NCBI GenBank assembly: GCA_001414345.1
Contig: LLCB01000007.1
Location: 62,001-126,000, forward strand
Length of the DNA stretch: 64,000 bases
Direction: 5' to 3'
Source: Hymenoscyphus infarciens
Taxonomy: Eukaryota > Ascomycota > Leotiomycetes > Helotiales > Helotiaceae
The notes beneath the pieces were generated by a model. It saw only the letters and a program-made list of their open reading frames with translations, ran no database searches and was not told the origin of the DNA. Positions 44,153-54,711 of this stretch are shown piece by piece. Every line of letters begins with the position of its first letter. The first letter of the stretch is position 1. The translations under genes and the position numbers were made by a program.

Positions 44153-45520
44153 TTAAATGCTACGCCCCGATCCGATGAGAAACCCATCCACCCACCCTCC
44201 TTTTTCATTTTCTACAACTCCCAACTGAGATAGACACATATACATACCACTTTTTGCGCCTCCCGCCAAAAAAATTGTATCGAAACCCCCAATCCAATCC
44301 AATGCAATCCAATGCCCCCTTTGAGAATCCCCAGATGCCTGCCTAGAGAGAGCCAGCCAGCCAGCCAGCCAGCCTTAAAAATAACCGGCAGCGCTCCTTG
44401 TTGAATTCTCTCACTCCATGCAATCCAAAATAGTCGGTTCTGCTTATCCACCCGGCATCCTTGAGCAAAGCGATGGAGTCCCGGGAACTGGAGAACCGAT
44501 TCTTACCCCAAAAAGTCCAAATCGTTGAAAAGAAACCCAAGGGCAGCAAACCTCACAATTCACGCGCATCTCCAAAAGACACAAAAAGAGTATTTCTTGA
44601 ACTGTCATCATGGATTATCTCAAGCTCTCAAATCTATCTGCATCACCCCTCCTCTCCCAGTCATCACCTCACCTTCCCCCCCCCCTTTCATTCATCCCCA
44701 GAATTACCTCCTCCCTATCATCCCCAGAGCTCCACCTCCCCAGATACTTGATAACAACAGTTCAAGAAAATGCCTCCTCATCCCCTATCTCCATCCATGC
44801 CTCTTAACTGGGTTTCTCTCAACCCATCCATGCATCCTAATACCCAAAAAAGGAACAGAACACCAATAAACTCCTTTCCCTAGTGGTGTTCTTGTCGCCA
44901 AAAATCTATGTTCAACGAGCGTCGAAAAGAATCTTTATATTCATACAGTTGAGCCCAGCACACCCCGAACCCATCCCCCTCATCTATGTGGTGGCGGTGA
45001 CTCTAGCGATTGTGTAGTATTTATCTCAGTGAAGTGAAAAGAAAAGAAAAAAAGGGGGTCTCTATCTCTCCCGTGTGGGAAATGAGTTTTTGACGAGAAG
45101 AAAAAGGTAAAGTCGAAATGAAGTGTCGGCCAAGGATTTTTAAAAAAAAACGATCGTCGAATCCCCAGGTCGGTCGATATTCGTTCCAAGGCGGTGATTA
45201 TTATTAAAATCCATAGTTTGTGTCCCGTGTAAAAGTGGTTTTCCTCTGCTGCTCCAATCTTCCCTGATCCCATGAGTTATTATGGGACAAAAAGGACCAT
45301 ATTATGTACAAGCCGGTTGGAAGAAGTGGTGTTTTCGAAAAAAGACCTGTCCGGTACCAGGAGACGAAGAGGAATAAAATGTGAATGACGTGGAGTTAAA
45401 CCATATCCACTCATATGCTAAACGCCGTAACATGAATATGCCGTAAATCGTGAGAGTGGTACGATCTCAACAGGTGGCGATGTTGAGAGGAGTGTTTGAT
45501 TCGGATTTGGGGGTCAGTTA

Positions 45521-46953
45521 TCACCGGACAACGACTTCGCTGAGTTCACTGTCCGAGACTTGAGACGCCAATGTTTCGCCCTCCCACGATGATCCGGTCT
45601 CATCTACTGGACTTCTTGATCCGGAGGAAACTGAGGATGAGGATCCAACAGTCCACTCGTCGCTGCTATCGTTGTGGAAATCGTTGTCGAGGATTGTCAA
45701 GCCATATTCGTATCCACCGGCACTTGGTGCATCGCCAACCTCGACGTAATCATAATCCCATCGGAAGAACTTGTCGTCTTGGATCCTTGGCAAGAAACTT
45801 GTTTTGGCAATGTAAAAAGCAATTGCCGCCAGGAATCCACCTGCCACCAAATCAACAGCATAGTGGTGAGACAAGTACATGGTTGCCCACCACATCCACA
45901 TTGCGTAACCAATAACCAACGGGCGTAACTTGGGGAAGCAGTGGCTCATGAACAATGCCTCCAACACGGCATTTCCAGAGTGGAGTGAAGGGAAAGCTCC
46001 AAACACCAACGGCGACGCAGTAAAATTCGTGGTGTACATATCAATGCCGAACAGCTTGTCGATGCGAGCGAGACCGGCCGGGGATCCCTCCATGGAGTAA
46101 TTGGCGGGTGCAAGTCCGTACATGTTTTCGTACCATGGCGCGGAGCATGGGAAAATCAATTGAATTATGACACCAACGATATTGAGATATCCAAATGTTC
46201 GACCATAAACGTTGATCGTTCCCGGAGGAGCGAATAAAAACATGAGAGCGGCCCAAACAAATGGTCCACCAAAATGTAAAATTCCATAAGGTAACCAAGC
46301 TAGCACATCCAGCACCGCATTTTGGTGTGCAGAGAGGATGTTGCTTAAATTGGCTCCGTATAATATGTTTTCGAGAGCCGGTAAAACCTTGACCCAAATG
46401 TGTGGGCGGTACTCTGCAGGAATAAATCTAAGGGATAAATTGTTAGCATTGAAGATCTTCGAATTCAACCTCTGCATAACGGTCGCTGATCGCTACCGCA
46501 AAAGCTCGGGGTTTATTGAAAAGCGACTTACCGAGCGTTGAAGAAGAGGAACACCCAAGATAAAATTGGGAGTGCCGGCAGAAAAAACTGTCGAGTTATT
46601 GGCATGAGTAGAGCGAGCATGAGTGCAGATGCTGCAGCCGTCTTCATTATTGGGCCAGGTGCCTGACTTATGGACAAGGAGAAAATGGCCAGGATAATGA
46701 GCAGTAAATATTGACCATCGTAAACCGACCACCTGTGTGCCTTTAACGCTTTTATCGTGTCTGCTGGATTGAACGAGGTTTCGAGGCCTGCGATATTTGA
46801 GGCCGGAGATATCGCCGCGCGGAACTGGGAGCGTATGCGTCGTCGTAACCGGCGAGGCAGCGGATTCGGTATCGACCAAGAAAATGGTAGCTTCGTCTTC
46901 ATAAAGGTCGGCGAGCTCGCGCTGGGGGCATAGTAATTATTCGACTCGGGCAT
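45521..46953 (-). CDS. AUR1: Inositol phosphorylceramide synthase catalytic subunit
   Basis: Two exons (46953-46532, 46427-45521) encode 442 residues. The protein is polytopic, with hydrophobic segments from about residue 85 to 360. Signature motifs: F-P-C-S-A-P-W-Y-E-N-M-Y-G (from about 233), P-A-N-Y-S-M-E-G-S-P-A-G-L-A-R-I-D, G-A-F-P-S-L-H-S-G with H290, and Y-L-S-H-H-Y-A-V-D with H329 and D333. These are the conserved blocks of Aur1, a PAP2-like Golgi enzyme that transfers phosphoinositol from phosphatidylinositol to ceramide. It is essential in fungi and is the aureobasidin A target. The C-terminal tail is acidic and Ser-rich. The start was chosen at M-P-E-S-N-N-Y-Y; upstream in-frame sequence lacks a better Met. 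High confidence. Confidence 0.94.
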
Positions 46954-47085
46954 GATGGGGGGGAATAGTCCTTTGCGGACGAGGAGATCCCAAGGTTTCA
47001 AACCACAGCAAACAAACGATGTTGACGATATGGAGATGGTTCGCAAGCGGCGGATGCGAATGGATGCTACTTAAACGGAGTGGCG

Positions 47086-47125
47086 GGAAAGTCGATGCGG
47101 ATGCAGATGCGGATGCAGATGCGGA
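47086..47125. repeat. GATGCGGATGCA tandem repeat
   Basis: A 12-bp unit (GATGCGGATGCA) repeated about three times, lying 130 bp upstream of the AUR1 start. Confidence 0.85.
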
Positions 47126-47210
47126 TGCTATGAGCTGTACATGAAATTGAATATTGTTCGACGGTCGGGAGCACAGGAGAGGGATTGACGATGTGCAGGT
47201 GGAGGAGGTG

Positions 47211-47228
47211 AGGTGAGAGTGAGAGTGA

Positions 47229-47260
<32 letters not shown>

Positions 47261-47261
47261 A
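47211..47261. repeat. GTGAGA/GTGAGG hexamer array
   Basis: About eight hexamers: first GTGAGA, then GTGAGG. It lies about 260-310 bp upstream of the AUR1 start and is polypurine-biased. Confidence 0.9.
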
Positions 47262-47689
47262 TGTTTGTCGAGCTCGAACCTTGGGAGTAAAGGAATCAGA
47301 ATCACTGCGAGACACTCCGACGGGACGGAAAGCGCGGTCTTCTTGAGTGCTGGTAAAAGGGGACTGGACTGCCAAGCCTCAAGCCACAGCAAGACCCACT
47401 GAGCAGGGACAGCGCATGGACGTTTTTGGGTTGGCGCTACGGAGTACAGGCCTGCTTATGAAAGCGGCTTCAAGCGAGGCGAGGCGAGGCAAGGCAAGAG
47501 CGAACAGCGAAGTCGGGACCGGGAAATTGCAATGGCCCTTCCTATTTTTACTCCAGGGTAGTTACAAGTAGACACCGATTCAATGCCATCTACAAAAGGA
47601 GAGGAAAGTCTGAATAGTTACGAATATGTCATGTCATCCATAGAGCACGGATTGGGGCCAGAGTCTCTTGAGAGTCTATTGCTCACCGC

Positions 47690-47691
47690 GT

Positions 47692-47724
<33 letters not shown>
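47690..47724. repeat. (CAG)n trinucleotide repeat
   Basis: About 11 uninterrupted CAG/GCA triplets. It sits outside any believed gene. Confidence 0.9.
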
Positions 47725-47726
<2 letters not shown>

Positions 47727-49996
47727 CTGCACTGTTACACCGCGGCACGGCGGAGAGAGGGATCAAGCCAATCCGATGCTCTAAATCATCCTCACATGCT
47801 CTCAAATATGGCATCGCATCGTGTGGTTGTCACAAACTCCGGGCGATCCGCAACCAAAATTCCATCTTGAAAATCCGTGAGATGTCCGAAATCCGGTGGC
47901 TGACCGTCAGTCACTAATTGTCTGCCTTTGCACATAAGCAGCTCAACCGACTCGCCCGATACTCGACTACGCCTACTAGACGCAGCAAAGCAAAGAATGA
48001 AGATACAATATCTTGGACTTACGTAAGTACCCAGTACAGCCAGCAACAACCTCATTCTAATTCCAAGATGTAACGCGGTGACGACCCCTAAGAAATTGGT
48101 GCAACAAGCAGCTATCAAACGAACGCATCCGTCATTTTAGAAAGGCAGAGTTCTGTACCCCATTGAGATCAGACGAGTTCTTACGGTACGTGTGCCAGTG
48201 CCATCAACACACCAACACACCAACAATGTTGGCATAAATCTCCGACCCCAAGGTGCGACAGTTCATCATGGCATCATGCTCGTTGCTGAACCAAAATCCA
48301 CGTCGTCAGACCACAAGCGCCTCTCCCCCTCTTAGATTCCCTTTTCAGCGCTTCGCCTCGCATCTGCAATGCCAGATTGGTCGAGAAGGGTAGGAGAGAG
48401 GTGGTTGGTCGTGTACGGGTACGGTAGGAATAGAGACTGCATATTCCAAGACCACCGATGCTGGTACGGAAATACTGTACCTAGGTACGTACCATTTCCC
48501 ACCACACCTCGAATAAACCACACGATGAGGCTATTTTCACACCCAGAGTTTCAACGCGATACTCCGTACCGAAGACACGCGCACAGGAGTGTCTGCGTAA
48601 CTCGTAACTGCGGTCTGGGGTTTGTGGAGAAAAAGGAAATCCGCATCTGAGGCTCAGCCAAATCAATATCAGAGTCAGCCTTCCTTTGAAACACTGAAGA
48701 ACTACCTGCCGCGTATTCGTTTCAGCCGCTTCAGCCTTCAACGACGACTCCAATCCTTCTGCCCCCATAGGATTGAAATGTCATTATCATTATCAAAATG
48801 ATGGAGAAATGATGAGGGTATGGCAATTGGGAATTTCAGTGCTGGTTGACCGCAAAGAGTCCAACTTGTCTTACCGAATGCTCGAGTGACATACCCCCTG
48901 GGGAATCAATTCCAAACGACTTGACTCAATGTAATGTATTGCAAGTCGCAGTCGCGCCTCTGATGTCAGAGAGAACATCTTGCGCTTTTCTTATCTCTCT
49001 AATCTTGACGCGCGTCTTTAGCTTTAATACTATCCCACGGGTACTCCGTACAGTAATTGTCAAGATACTACTAGTACTTGTACTCTACAGTGTTGATACA
49101 GATCCAAAGAATCGAAAACACCTTCTCACTTCAATCATACAATCCTCACCTGACAGTTTCCCCTCACCAGAACCCCAAAGTCAGTCCCCAAATCGCAAGC
49201 TCTTATCGGCAATGAAACCTCAAATTCCCATCCTTATCACCAACTGCACAACACAACACCTGCATCTCCCCTCCCACCCATACATACCCGCTGCATCATC
49301 CCATCAAACAATCACGCGAGCGACAAATTCCCCCATCCTGCCCTGTAGACTCCCATCTGGTATTTCCTCCTTTGACAAATCATCGTCCCGCAAAATTTCA
49401 CAACTTCCCTCCCCCCCCTCCTGGAAAATCCCCGTTTGATTTTGTTAATTTCCCCTCCCCACTTCGCCGCAAACAAAATTGCTACTCAAGTACTTACAAA
49501 ATTTCTGCCATTCACCAGCCACAGTTCCCCACCGCTGTTTTCAGTTCACCGCTTTGCGGCACTCCTAGATTTCCGAGGCAGGCATGGGGATCCGTTTTCT
49601 GTTCACTGCCGTGCATAAAATATGCACAGCTGCTTAGCGACTCGATCACGGACTTACGTTCCTCTCTCCGACTCCGAAGGCATGTGTGGCCAATCATCGA
49701 GCTTGACGTCTTTCGGAATCCGAGGTGAGATTTTTTATTTTTTTTTCCAAATCCCCCGGAGATTACTCAAAAGGGCGAGATCCATTCGGCGAATGGAAGG
49801 GAAGACCAGCATTTGGATTTTTGATTTTTTTTTTGATTGGTGTCGGTGGTGCGGCTTCATCGTAGATCCTGGCCGAAGCCGAATTCGTCGATCGCCCGCA
49901 CCTTGTGCCCAATCGCTGGCGCTCCGGCTTTTTTTGTGCGAGTCCGAGAAATGAGAGGGCCTGGATGTTAGATGAAACAGCTTCGTTAGTGCAAGT

Positions 49997-49997
<1 letters not shown>

Positions 49998-50026
<29 letters not shown>
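49998..50026. repeat. (GAGGAC)n repeat
   Basis: About five copies of the GAGGAC hexamer in a gene-free stretch. Confidence 0.9.
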
Positions 50027-50027
<1 letters not shown>

Positions 50028-50782
50028 ATAAAGTTACTTGTGCTTTTAGAAGTACGAAAGTGTTTCAAGATTTGTTTGTTTGCTCTTGCTCTTACTTTTA
50101 CCAAGGCTACCTAGGTAAGACTTACCTCAACCCTGCCGGCGCTTACGGCTCTTCCTATCGTCTGATGAGGGGGGCTCCTTGCTTGGTTGGGGGGGGGGTC
50201 TGGTCTGGACTGTGACGACAGGTTTTGCCAACAAATCCAGGGCGAGCCGAAGGACGAAGGAGATTAGTTTATTTGCTACCAAGAGTTTTGGTAGCGAAGT
50301 TGTTTTTATATGTTGGACTTTGCATTTTTGATTTTCTGTTTTATGAGATGGTTTGTTTTGTTGATGTATTTATCATATTGGGGGTATTAGTTATCCTTGT
50401 TGGTGTTGTGTCTATTTATAATCTAGCCAGGAACCTAATTCCTTGCCTATCATAACCTTCCTTGTACGAGAAAGAAAAAGTCCGAATTCTGTATCCTGAG
50501 TTGGACGAGATACCTTGAATTTTTGGATTTCAAAAGTCAGGAAAAGGAGTGTCATCTAGTTCTTGTCCTTGGGTGTCTCGAGAATTTCCCCACCTCCCCA
50601 AACCACTCACATCTCCGTGGTTTTTGCTGCCCTCACTGCCCCTGACGTTCTCGAAGGGTTGCTGGCAGATGAAGTTCTTCACCCCGGGATTATCATATTC
50701 CTCCCCCTCATCGTTATTCCCGTCGAGTGATGGTTGGCCATCGGGCTAGGCTATACTACCATATGGTACGGAAATTCCTCAG

Positions 50783-51751
50783 TTAGATTTGGGGGCTGTT
50801 CCCGGAACGGCATGCCTCTTCTAGGAGGTTTCGCAAATCCTCAAGTGGCTCAGAGTCTTCTTTTTTTGGCCTTGAGAACATCTGCTGTCGTCGTATGCTC
50901 TTCTGTTCGTCTTCCCACTTCTGGAGCTCTCTCTCCTCCTCTTGTCGCAGCCAATTCAACGCAGCTTCGTTGTACTTGTCAAACTCCCTATCTCTGAACT
51001 CTACTTCTGTCTCAGGTGGTAGTCGACCGGAAAAGCAGTCGGGGCCATATTTCAGTGTCATGGCGTAAGCGCGAGAACAGGATCCTGGTTGGTCTGCGAG
51101 GATGGAGTTTATTGTGTTGTACAGGCGGGCTCGGTAGATTTGGTATTGTTCGTATTCTGCATCGACTGCCTGTAGTGGGTTGTGACCAAGGACTAAGGAG
51201 GTACCGGGTGATGATGGACGCTGGATTAAATGGCCTGGAGTATAACCTGGTGTTGAAGGGTCTGGTGTTGAAGAACGTGGGGTAGATGGACCTGGTGTCG
51301 ATTGACCCGAAGTTGTTGTACCTGGAGTCGATGTACCTGGAGTCGATGTACCTGGGGTCGAGAATTCGTCTGGTCGTTGACTTGGACCATCCTGATCATC
51401 TGGAGGTAACAACTCCCACAATTCCGGGGGCAGGGCTGCTAGCACACGTCCCACATACACCTCTGATCTCTCGCCTGCTTCTGGACTAGGGAGTTCCATC
51501 CCCTGGGTACTCACTCTACCTCGTCTTTGGGAGAAGTGAGTGTCGTCTGGTCGTTGACCCACACCTTCATTTGCATCTGAGGGTAACCATTCCCACAACT
51601 CGGGTGGTAAACTTGCAGCCACGGACCCCCAAAATTCTTCCGGTGTCTCTTTTAGTCGTTGGGTTGGAAATCTCGTTGGCTCTAGGTCTTCTCGTTGGCG
51701 GATTGGGAGGGTTGTTTCTTGCTTTTCCTGGTCTCGAGGCGGGGTGGACAT
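50783..51751 (-). CDS. Low-complexity orphan protein with duplicated PPELWE segment
   Basis: A 322-residue single-exon frame starting M-S-T-P-P-R-D-Q; the frame stays open upstream but that part has UTR-like composition. Two repeats lie in the first 130 residues: a W/Y-G-x-V then A-A-S-L-P-P-E-L-W-E-W-L-P, and V-L-A-A-L-P-P-E-L-W-E-L-L-P-P, each followed by a Q-R-P-D-D/E motif. A stretch of S-T-P-G-T/P repeats follows. The C-terminal 130 residues look folded and helical: Y-E-Q-Y-Q-I-Y-R-A-R-L-Y-N-T-I-N, Y-G-P-D-C-F-S-G-R-L-P-P-E-T-E, then a charged coiled-coil-like E-E-E-R-E-L-Q-K-W-E-D-E-Q. No signal peptide or known domain is visible. It is probably lineage-specific; the function is unknown. 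Confidence 0.65.
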   Translation of the reverse strand: MSTPPRDQEKQETTLPIRQREDLEPTRFPTQRLKETPEEFWGSVAASLPPELWEWLPSDANEGVGQRPDDTHFSQRRGRVSTQGMELPSPEAGERSEVYVGRVLAALPPELWELLPPDDQDGPSQRPDEFSTPGTSTPGTSTPGTTTSGQSTPGPSTPRSSTPDPSTPGYTPGHLIQRPSSPGTSLVLGHNPLQAVDAEYEQYQIYRARLYNTINSILADQPGSCSRAYAMTLKYGPDCFSGRLPPETEVEFRDREFDKYNEAALNWLRQEEERELQKWEDEQKSIRRQQMFSRPKKEDSEPLEDLRNLLEEACRSGNSPQI

Positions 51752-52722
51752 TCTTGGTAGGGTCGTAGTAATAAGGGAGTAGCAGGTGATGTTTGTTGAA
51801 GAGATATGGACGATGTACGGTTGAGAGGTTGGATTGTGGAGAGGTGGTGAGTGTTGTTGTGGCGTTCTCTTTGTTTGATTTTGGTGTGAAAGTCTGGCTG
51901 GCGTATTTGAGTGCAAAAGGAGAGTCGGTGGCGAGACCTGGTCTAACAAAGAGCTTGCTGCGAGGTTGATGTAGCCTCGCCGGGGTTTTTTCCAAGGCAA
52001 TGTACAGTCATAGGTAAATAAGAAAACGATAACAACTTTCCCTACAGGTACTTCACACCAAAACTTGTCTGCGTTGCTGAAATTGATATTAGCCTCTTTC
52101 CAATAACTATTACACCATGGAGATAGTACCAACTTCCTCCTACGTGGAATCTCAAGTCCTTCTTCCTTTAGATGCGAAAAGCCCCGGAACTTTGTCACTC
52201 TCTTGGGATGTGAGGCTTGGTAGCACTCATAAATGTTGCCTCGTCTATGTTTGCTGGGTTATAAATGGAAATATGCAACGATTACCTCCGTAATTATACA
52301 CATCACCTTTTACAAAGATGCAGTGCACCTCGTCTTCTCTTTTGCTAGCATAGTACTTTGGGTAGGTGTTGGTGGTTGCCCTGTTGACACTTTGATCCCA
52401 GTAGAAGAACTTTGGTCTACAGTCTATTAGGTTTTTGACGTACGCAGAGTAGGAAAGCGCTTTATTGCTCTTCTCGTTTCTCCGTTAAATTTTTTTCCAC
52501 TAAAAAGCTCCTTCCCATTTCGGGTCATCTATTGTCTACATTACGTCCTCTCTGATGCGGGGATTTCTTCTGACGGTATCATCAGGAGATCTCGCTCCAT
52601 CAAGGTATTGGAGGAAATCCATGATCGTACTTACTTATTTAAAGATACGATTCTTCTTGTCTTGATTTGGGGTGGTGCTCTGGGTTTTCTCTCGGGGTTC
52701 TCTTTAGGTCCTTCCTTCTTTC
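51752..52722. other. Intergenic region between two orphan genes
   Basis: Upstream of the orphan gene at 50783-51751. The sequence contains minus-strand open frames of biased composition and a CT-rich tract, probably its promoter and 5' UTR. No other feature is seen. Confidence 0.5.
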
Positions 52723-53311
52723 TTATCCTTCCTTCTCTTTTGAATCGTGACGTTTAGTGCTAGTTTCGGCTCTTGGTTCCCTTTCAACTCCACGTGTAGG
52801 CTCCCGCAATTGGGTATGGTCGATTTCGCTTTCTGGGAAAGCAGTCGGAGGAGTATTATCTCTATATTTCTCTTGTGGGTTGGCTTCGTTGAGTGGTTGT
52901 TTGTTTGTTGATTGTTGTCTGGTTTCTGGAGAAGCACCAGTGAATGTCCTCGGCCCATATGTTGCCTGGCCCAAATATTGGTGTTGGTAGACATGTGGGT
53001 TTGTGTCATTGATTTCTGGGTAGTCGAAGCGTTTACCCTTTTGTTCTACTGTATAATCTGGAAGTACTGTTCTGGTGTTTGGAATATCCTTAGGAGTCAG
53101 GACTTGGTCCTGGTTTTGGCCTTGGGTGGTGTGCATTCTTTTCTTCATGCCTTGAAGACATGTGTGCCGATTTTGCATCTTTGGAAGTATCCACAGAATC
53201 TGCTTCTGGTTTTGAACTCGTGCTTTTATGTCCTGGAGGCCTGCGTTTCGATTTTTCATCTTTGGAGGCATCGCCGTTCAAGGAAACAGGCTTTTGATTA
53301 TGCTGTGCCAT
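52723..53311 (-). pseudogene. Frameshifted hydrophilic orphan gene
   Basis: The frame from the ATG at 53311 (M-A-Q-H-N-Q-K-P-V-S) encodes a Lys/Asp/Ser-rich segment with an internal 27-residue duplication (A-S-K-D-E-K-S-K and T-S-K-D-A-K-S-A), then stops at 53090. The next frame, open from 53271 to 52723, takes over with D-Q-V-L-T-P-K-D-I-P-N-T, Y-L-G-Q-A-T-Y-G-P-R-T-F-T-G-A and ends E-K-E-G. The two frames overlap for about 180 bases and no plausible intron joins them. Either a single indel broke the gene, or the real start is the Met at 53271 and the first frame is fortuitous. The product is hydrophilic with no known domain. Confidence 0.5.
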
Positions 53312-54096
53312 TTTCTAAAGTCGTTAGATATGTTACTTTGAGGTGAATAAAGCGAATGCTGTGCAGAGAATTTAAAGTTCTATGCTTTGAACTAGAGATC
53401 CCTTTTATGAATTCTCTGGTATTATGACTTCTTTGTTACAACACATTTGATCAAGTATCATATCACCCAAACACCAAACACCAAAGAGCTGACCATCGTA
53501 ACTCCTTTTCAAAGAAAAATGGCGATACCTAACGAAGATTTGAGGGACAGTGACCAACTCCTTAAACCCTGGAGGCTCTTTAAGGTCAAACATCTCGTGA
53601 CGAAGAACTGTTGGTCTAACAAACCTACCCCAACTAACACTTCCATTTCTAATTCTTTACGCTTGGCGAAACAAACAAAGTGAGAGAGAACTAGAGCATG
53701 AAGCACTCGACATGCATGAAACTTTGGGGGTGTAGTAAAGGATTTTTATTTATTTAAATAATTTTGGAAATACTCGATATGGATAAGACAGTCCAGTCCT
53801 TTAATAGAAACTCGTTAGATCGTTTCTTCGTGAATGGATATCTAAGAATCTAGTGCTTTAGGAACTCTTGATGTTCAAAATCATTTGTAACAATCGCAAC
53901 AAAACATGGTAATCACCGGTGGTTCCGGAATGATTGTGCCGCCCTACTCCCATGGTATCCACGTTGACAATTTCGTCCAACATAACTGTCTCCCGTCCCG
54001 CTAAACTCCTATATTTGTGACCCAAGAAACCCCCAAACTCCTGCAATGTATGTTTTGAACAGTATTTTCACGAGCTCCTCTCAATAAATCAACATC
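53312..54096. other. Intergenic region
   Basis: No believable ORF. It is AT-rich around 53740-53830, with nothing else recognised. Confidence 0.5.
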
Positions 54097-54711
54097 CTAA
54101 CCCCCGTATGGCCTCGATGTCTCATATCTCGACACCAACCCCTTCATCTTCTTGTTCGAACGGCGGGACACGATTATCGAGTACATGAGAGAAGCGAAAA
54201 GAGAGACACTTTAAGCAGTCAGTAAATTAACCCTCCCTATTCATTCCTCCATAGAAACTTACCATATCAACACCGAAAGGATAGTAGCAACCAAAAGATA
54301 CACCCAAGTGAACAGCCCCGAACCACTTTTATCAAAAGTAGCAACTCCATAAAACCCAATACCCGAGGAAATAACTCCGAATAACAGTTTGACAACGTTG
54401 AAGATCAGGAAAGTTCGTGGTTGCAGTTCGCTATAGCTGTACATGGTCATTTCGAGACATATCAGGATTAACGCGGCGACTTCTATGACAACATTGAAGA
54501 CGTTCAATCTTTGATTGTCGGTTAGTTGTATTTTGAGTATGGAGAAGGAAGGTACATACGAAGCAGTTCCAAAATCCCCACTCCGAGCAATCCCAACAAG
54601 AAGGCCGATAATTATGATATAAGGTGGCAAGAGCGCCAACTGAACAACCCAAAGCAGAACAAGATACAACATCCGCCAAGGAGATTCGGCCGCATTACTG
54701 AGATACACCAT
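54097..54711 (-). CDS. Four-TM membrane protein, MARVEL-like layout
   Basis: Three exons (54711-54560, 54508-54263, 54208-54097) give 169 residues. Intron 1 is 51 bp, in frame and stop-free, with GTATGT, CTAAC and AAAG. Intron 2 interrupts a frame that would otherwise stop at once; the spliced form adds 37 codons ending R-Y-E-T-S-R-P-Y-G-G. There are four hydrophobic helices: residues about 15-40 (L-Y-L-V-L-L-W-V-V-Q-L-A-L-L), 55-77 (V-F-N-V-V-I-E-V-A-A-L-I-L-I-C), 87-112 (F-L-I-F-N-V-V-K-L-L-F-G-V) and 118-146. A basic tail (S-R-R-S-N-K-K-M-K) would be cytoplasmic. The topology resembles MARVEL or related fungal small membrane proteins, but no defining residue proves it. The start is uncertain because the frame is open 20 codons further upstream. 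Confidence 0.7.

Larger units (their letters stand above)
42655..45520. other. Convergent intergenic region rich in simple repeats
   Basis: It lies between the 3' ends of the kinase (+) and AUR1 (-), so it should contain only 3' UTRs. At 2.9 kb it is long. The middle (43570-44900) is unusually biased: CT microsatellite, C-rich tracts, a G run and a long GAAAAA array. Open frames in it are low complexity. A non-coding transcript or a very divergent gene with its 5' UTR here is possible. Confidence 0.5.
46954..50782. other. Long gene-free region upstream of AUR1
   Basis: No gene recognised in 3.8 kb. The first 350 bp (AUR1 promoter side) carry two microsatellites; a CAG tract and a GAGGAC tract lie further on. 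The 197-codon plus-strand frame at 48846-49439 starts with TTG and is Pro/Ser/Thr low complexity; I do not believe it. Palindromic words such as TACTCCGTAC and GTACCTAGGTACGTAC recur at 47447, 48473-48490, 48561 and 49041 and could be small decayed elements. Confidence 0.5.

Noticed and set aside
47447..49060. Recurring TACTCCGTAC palindromes as telomere or centromere signal
   Set aside because: Isolated short palindromes without array structure; no telomeric TTAGGG repeats seen in the window.
48846..49439. 197-codon plus-strand frame
   Set aside because: It starts with TTG, is Ser/Pro/Thr low complexity, and has no domain, signal or splice context. Likely fortuitous in pyrimidine-rich sequence.
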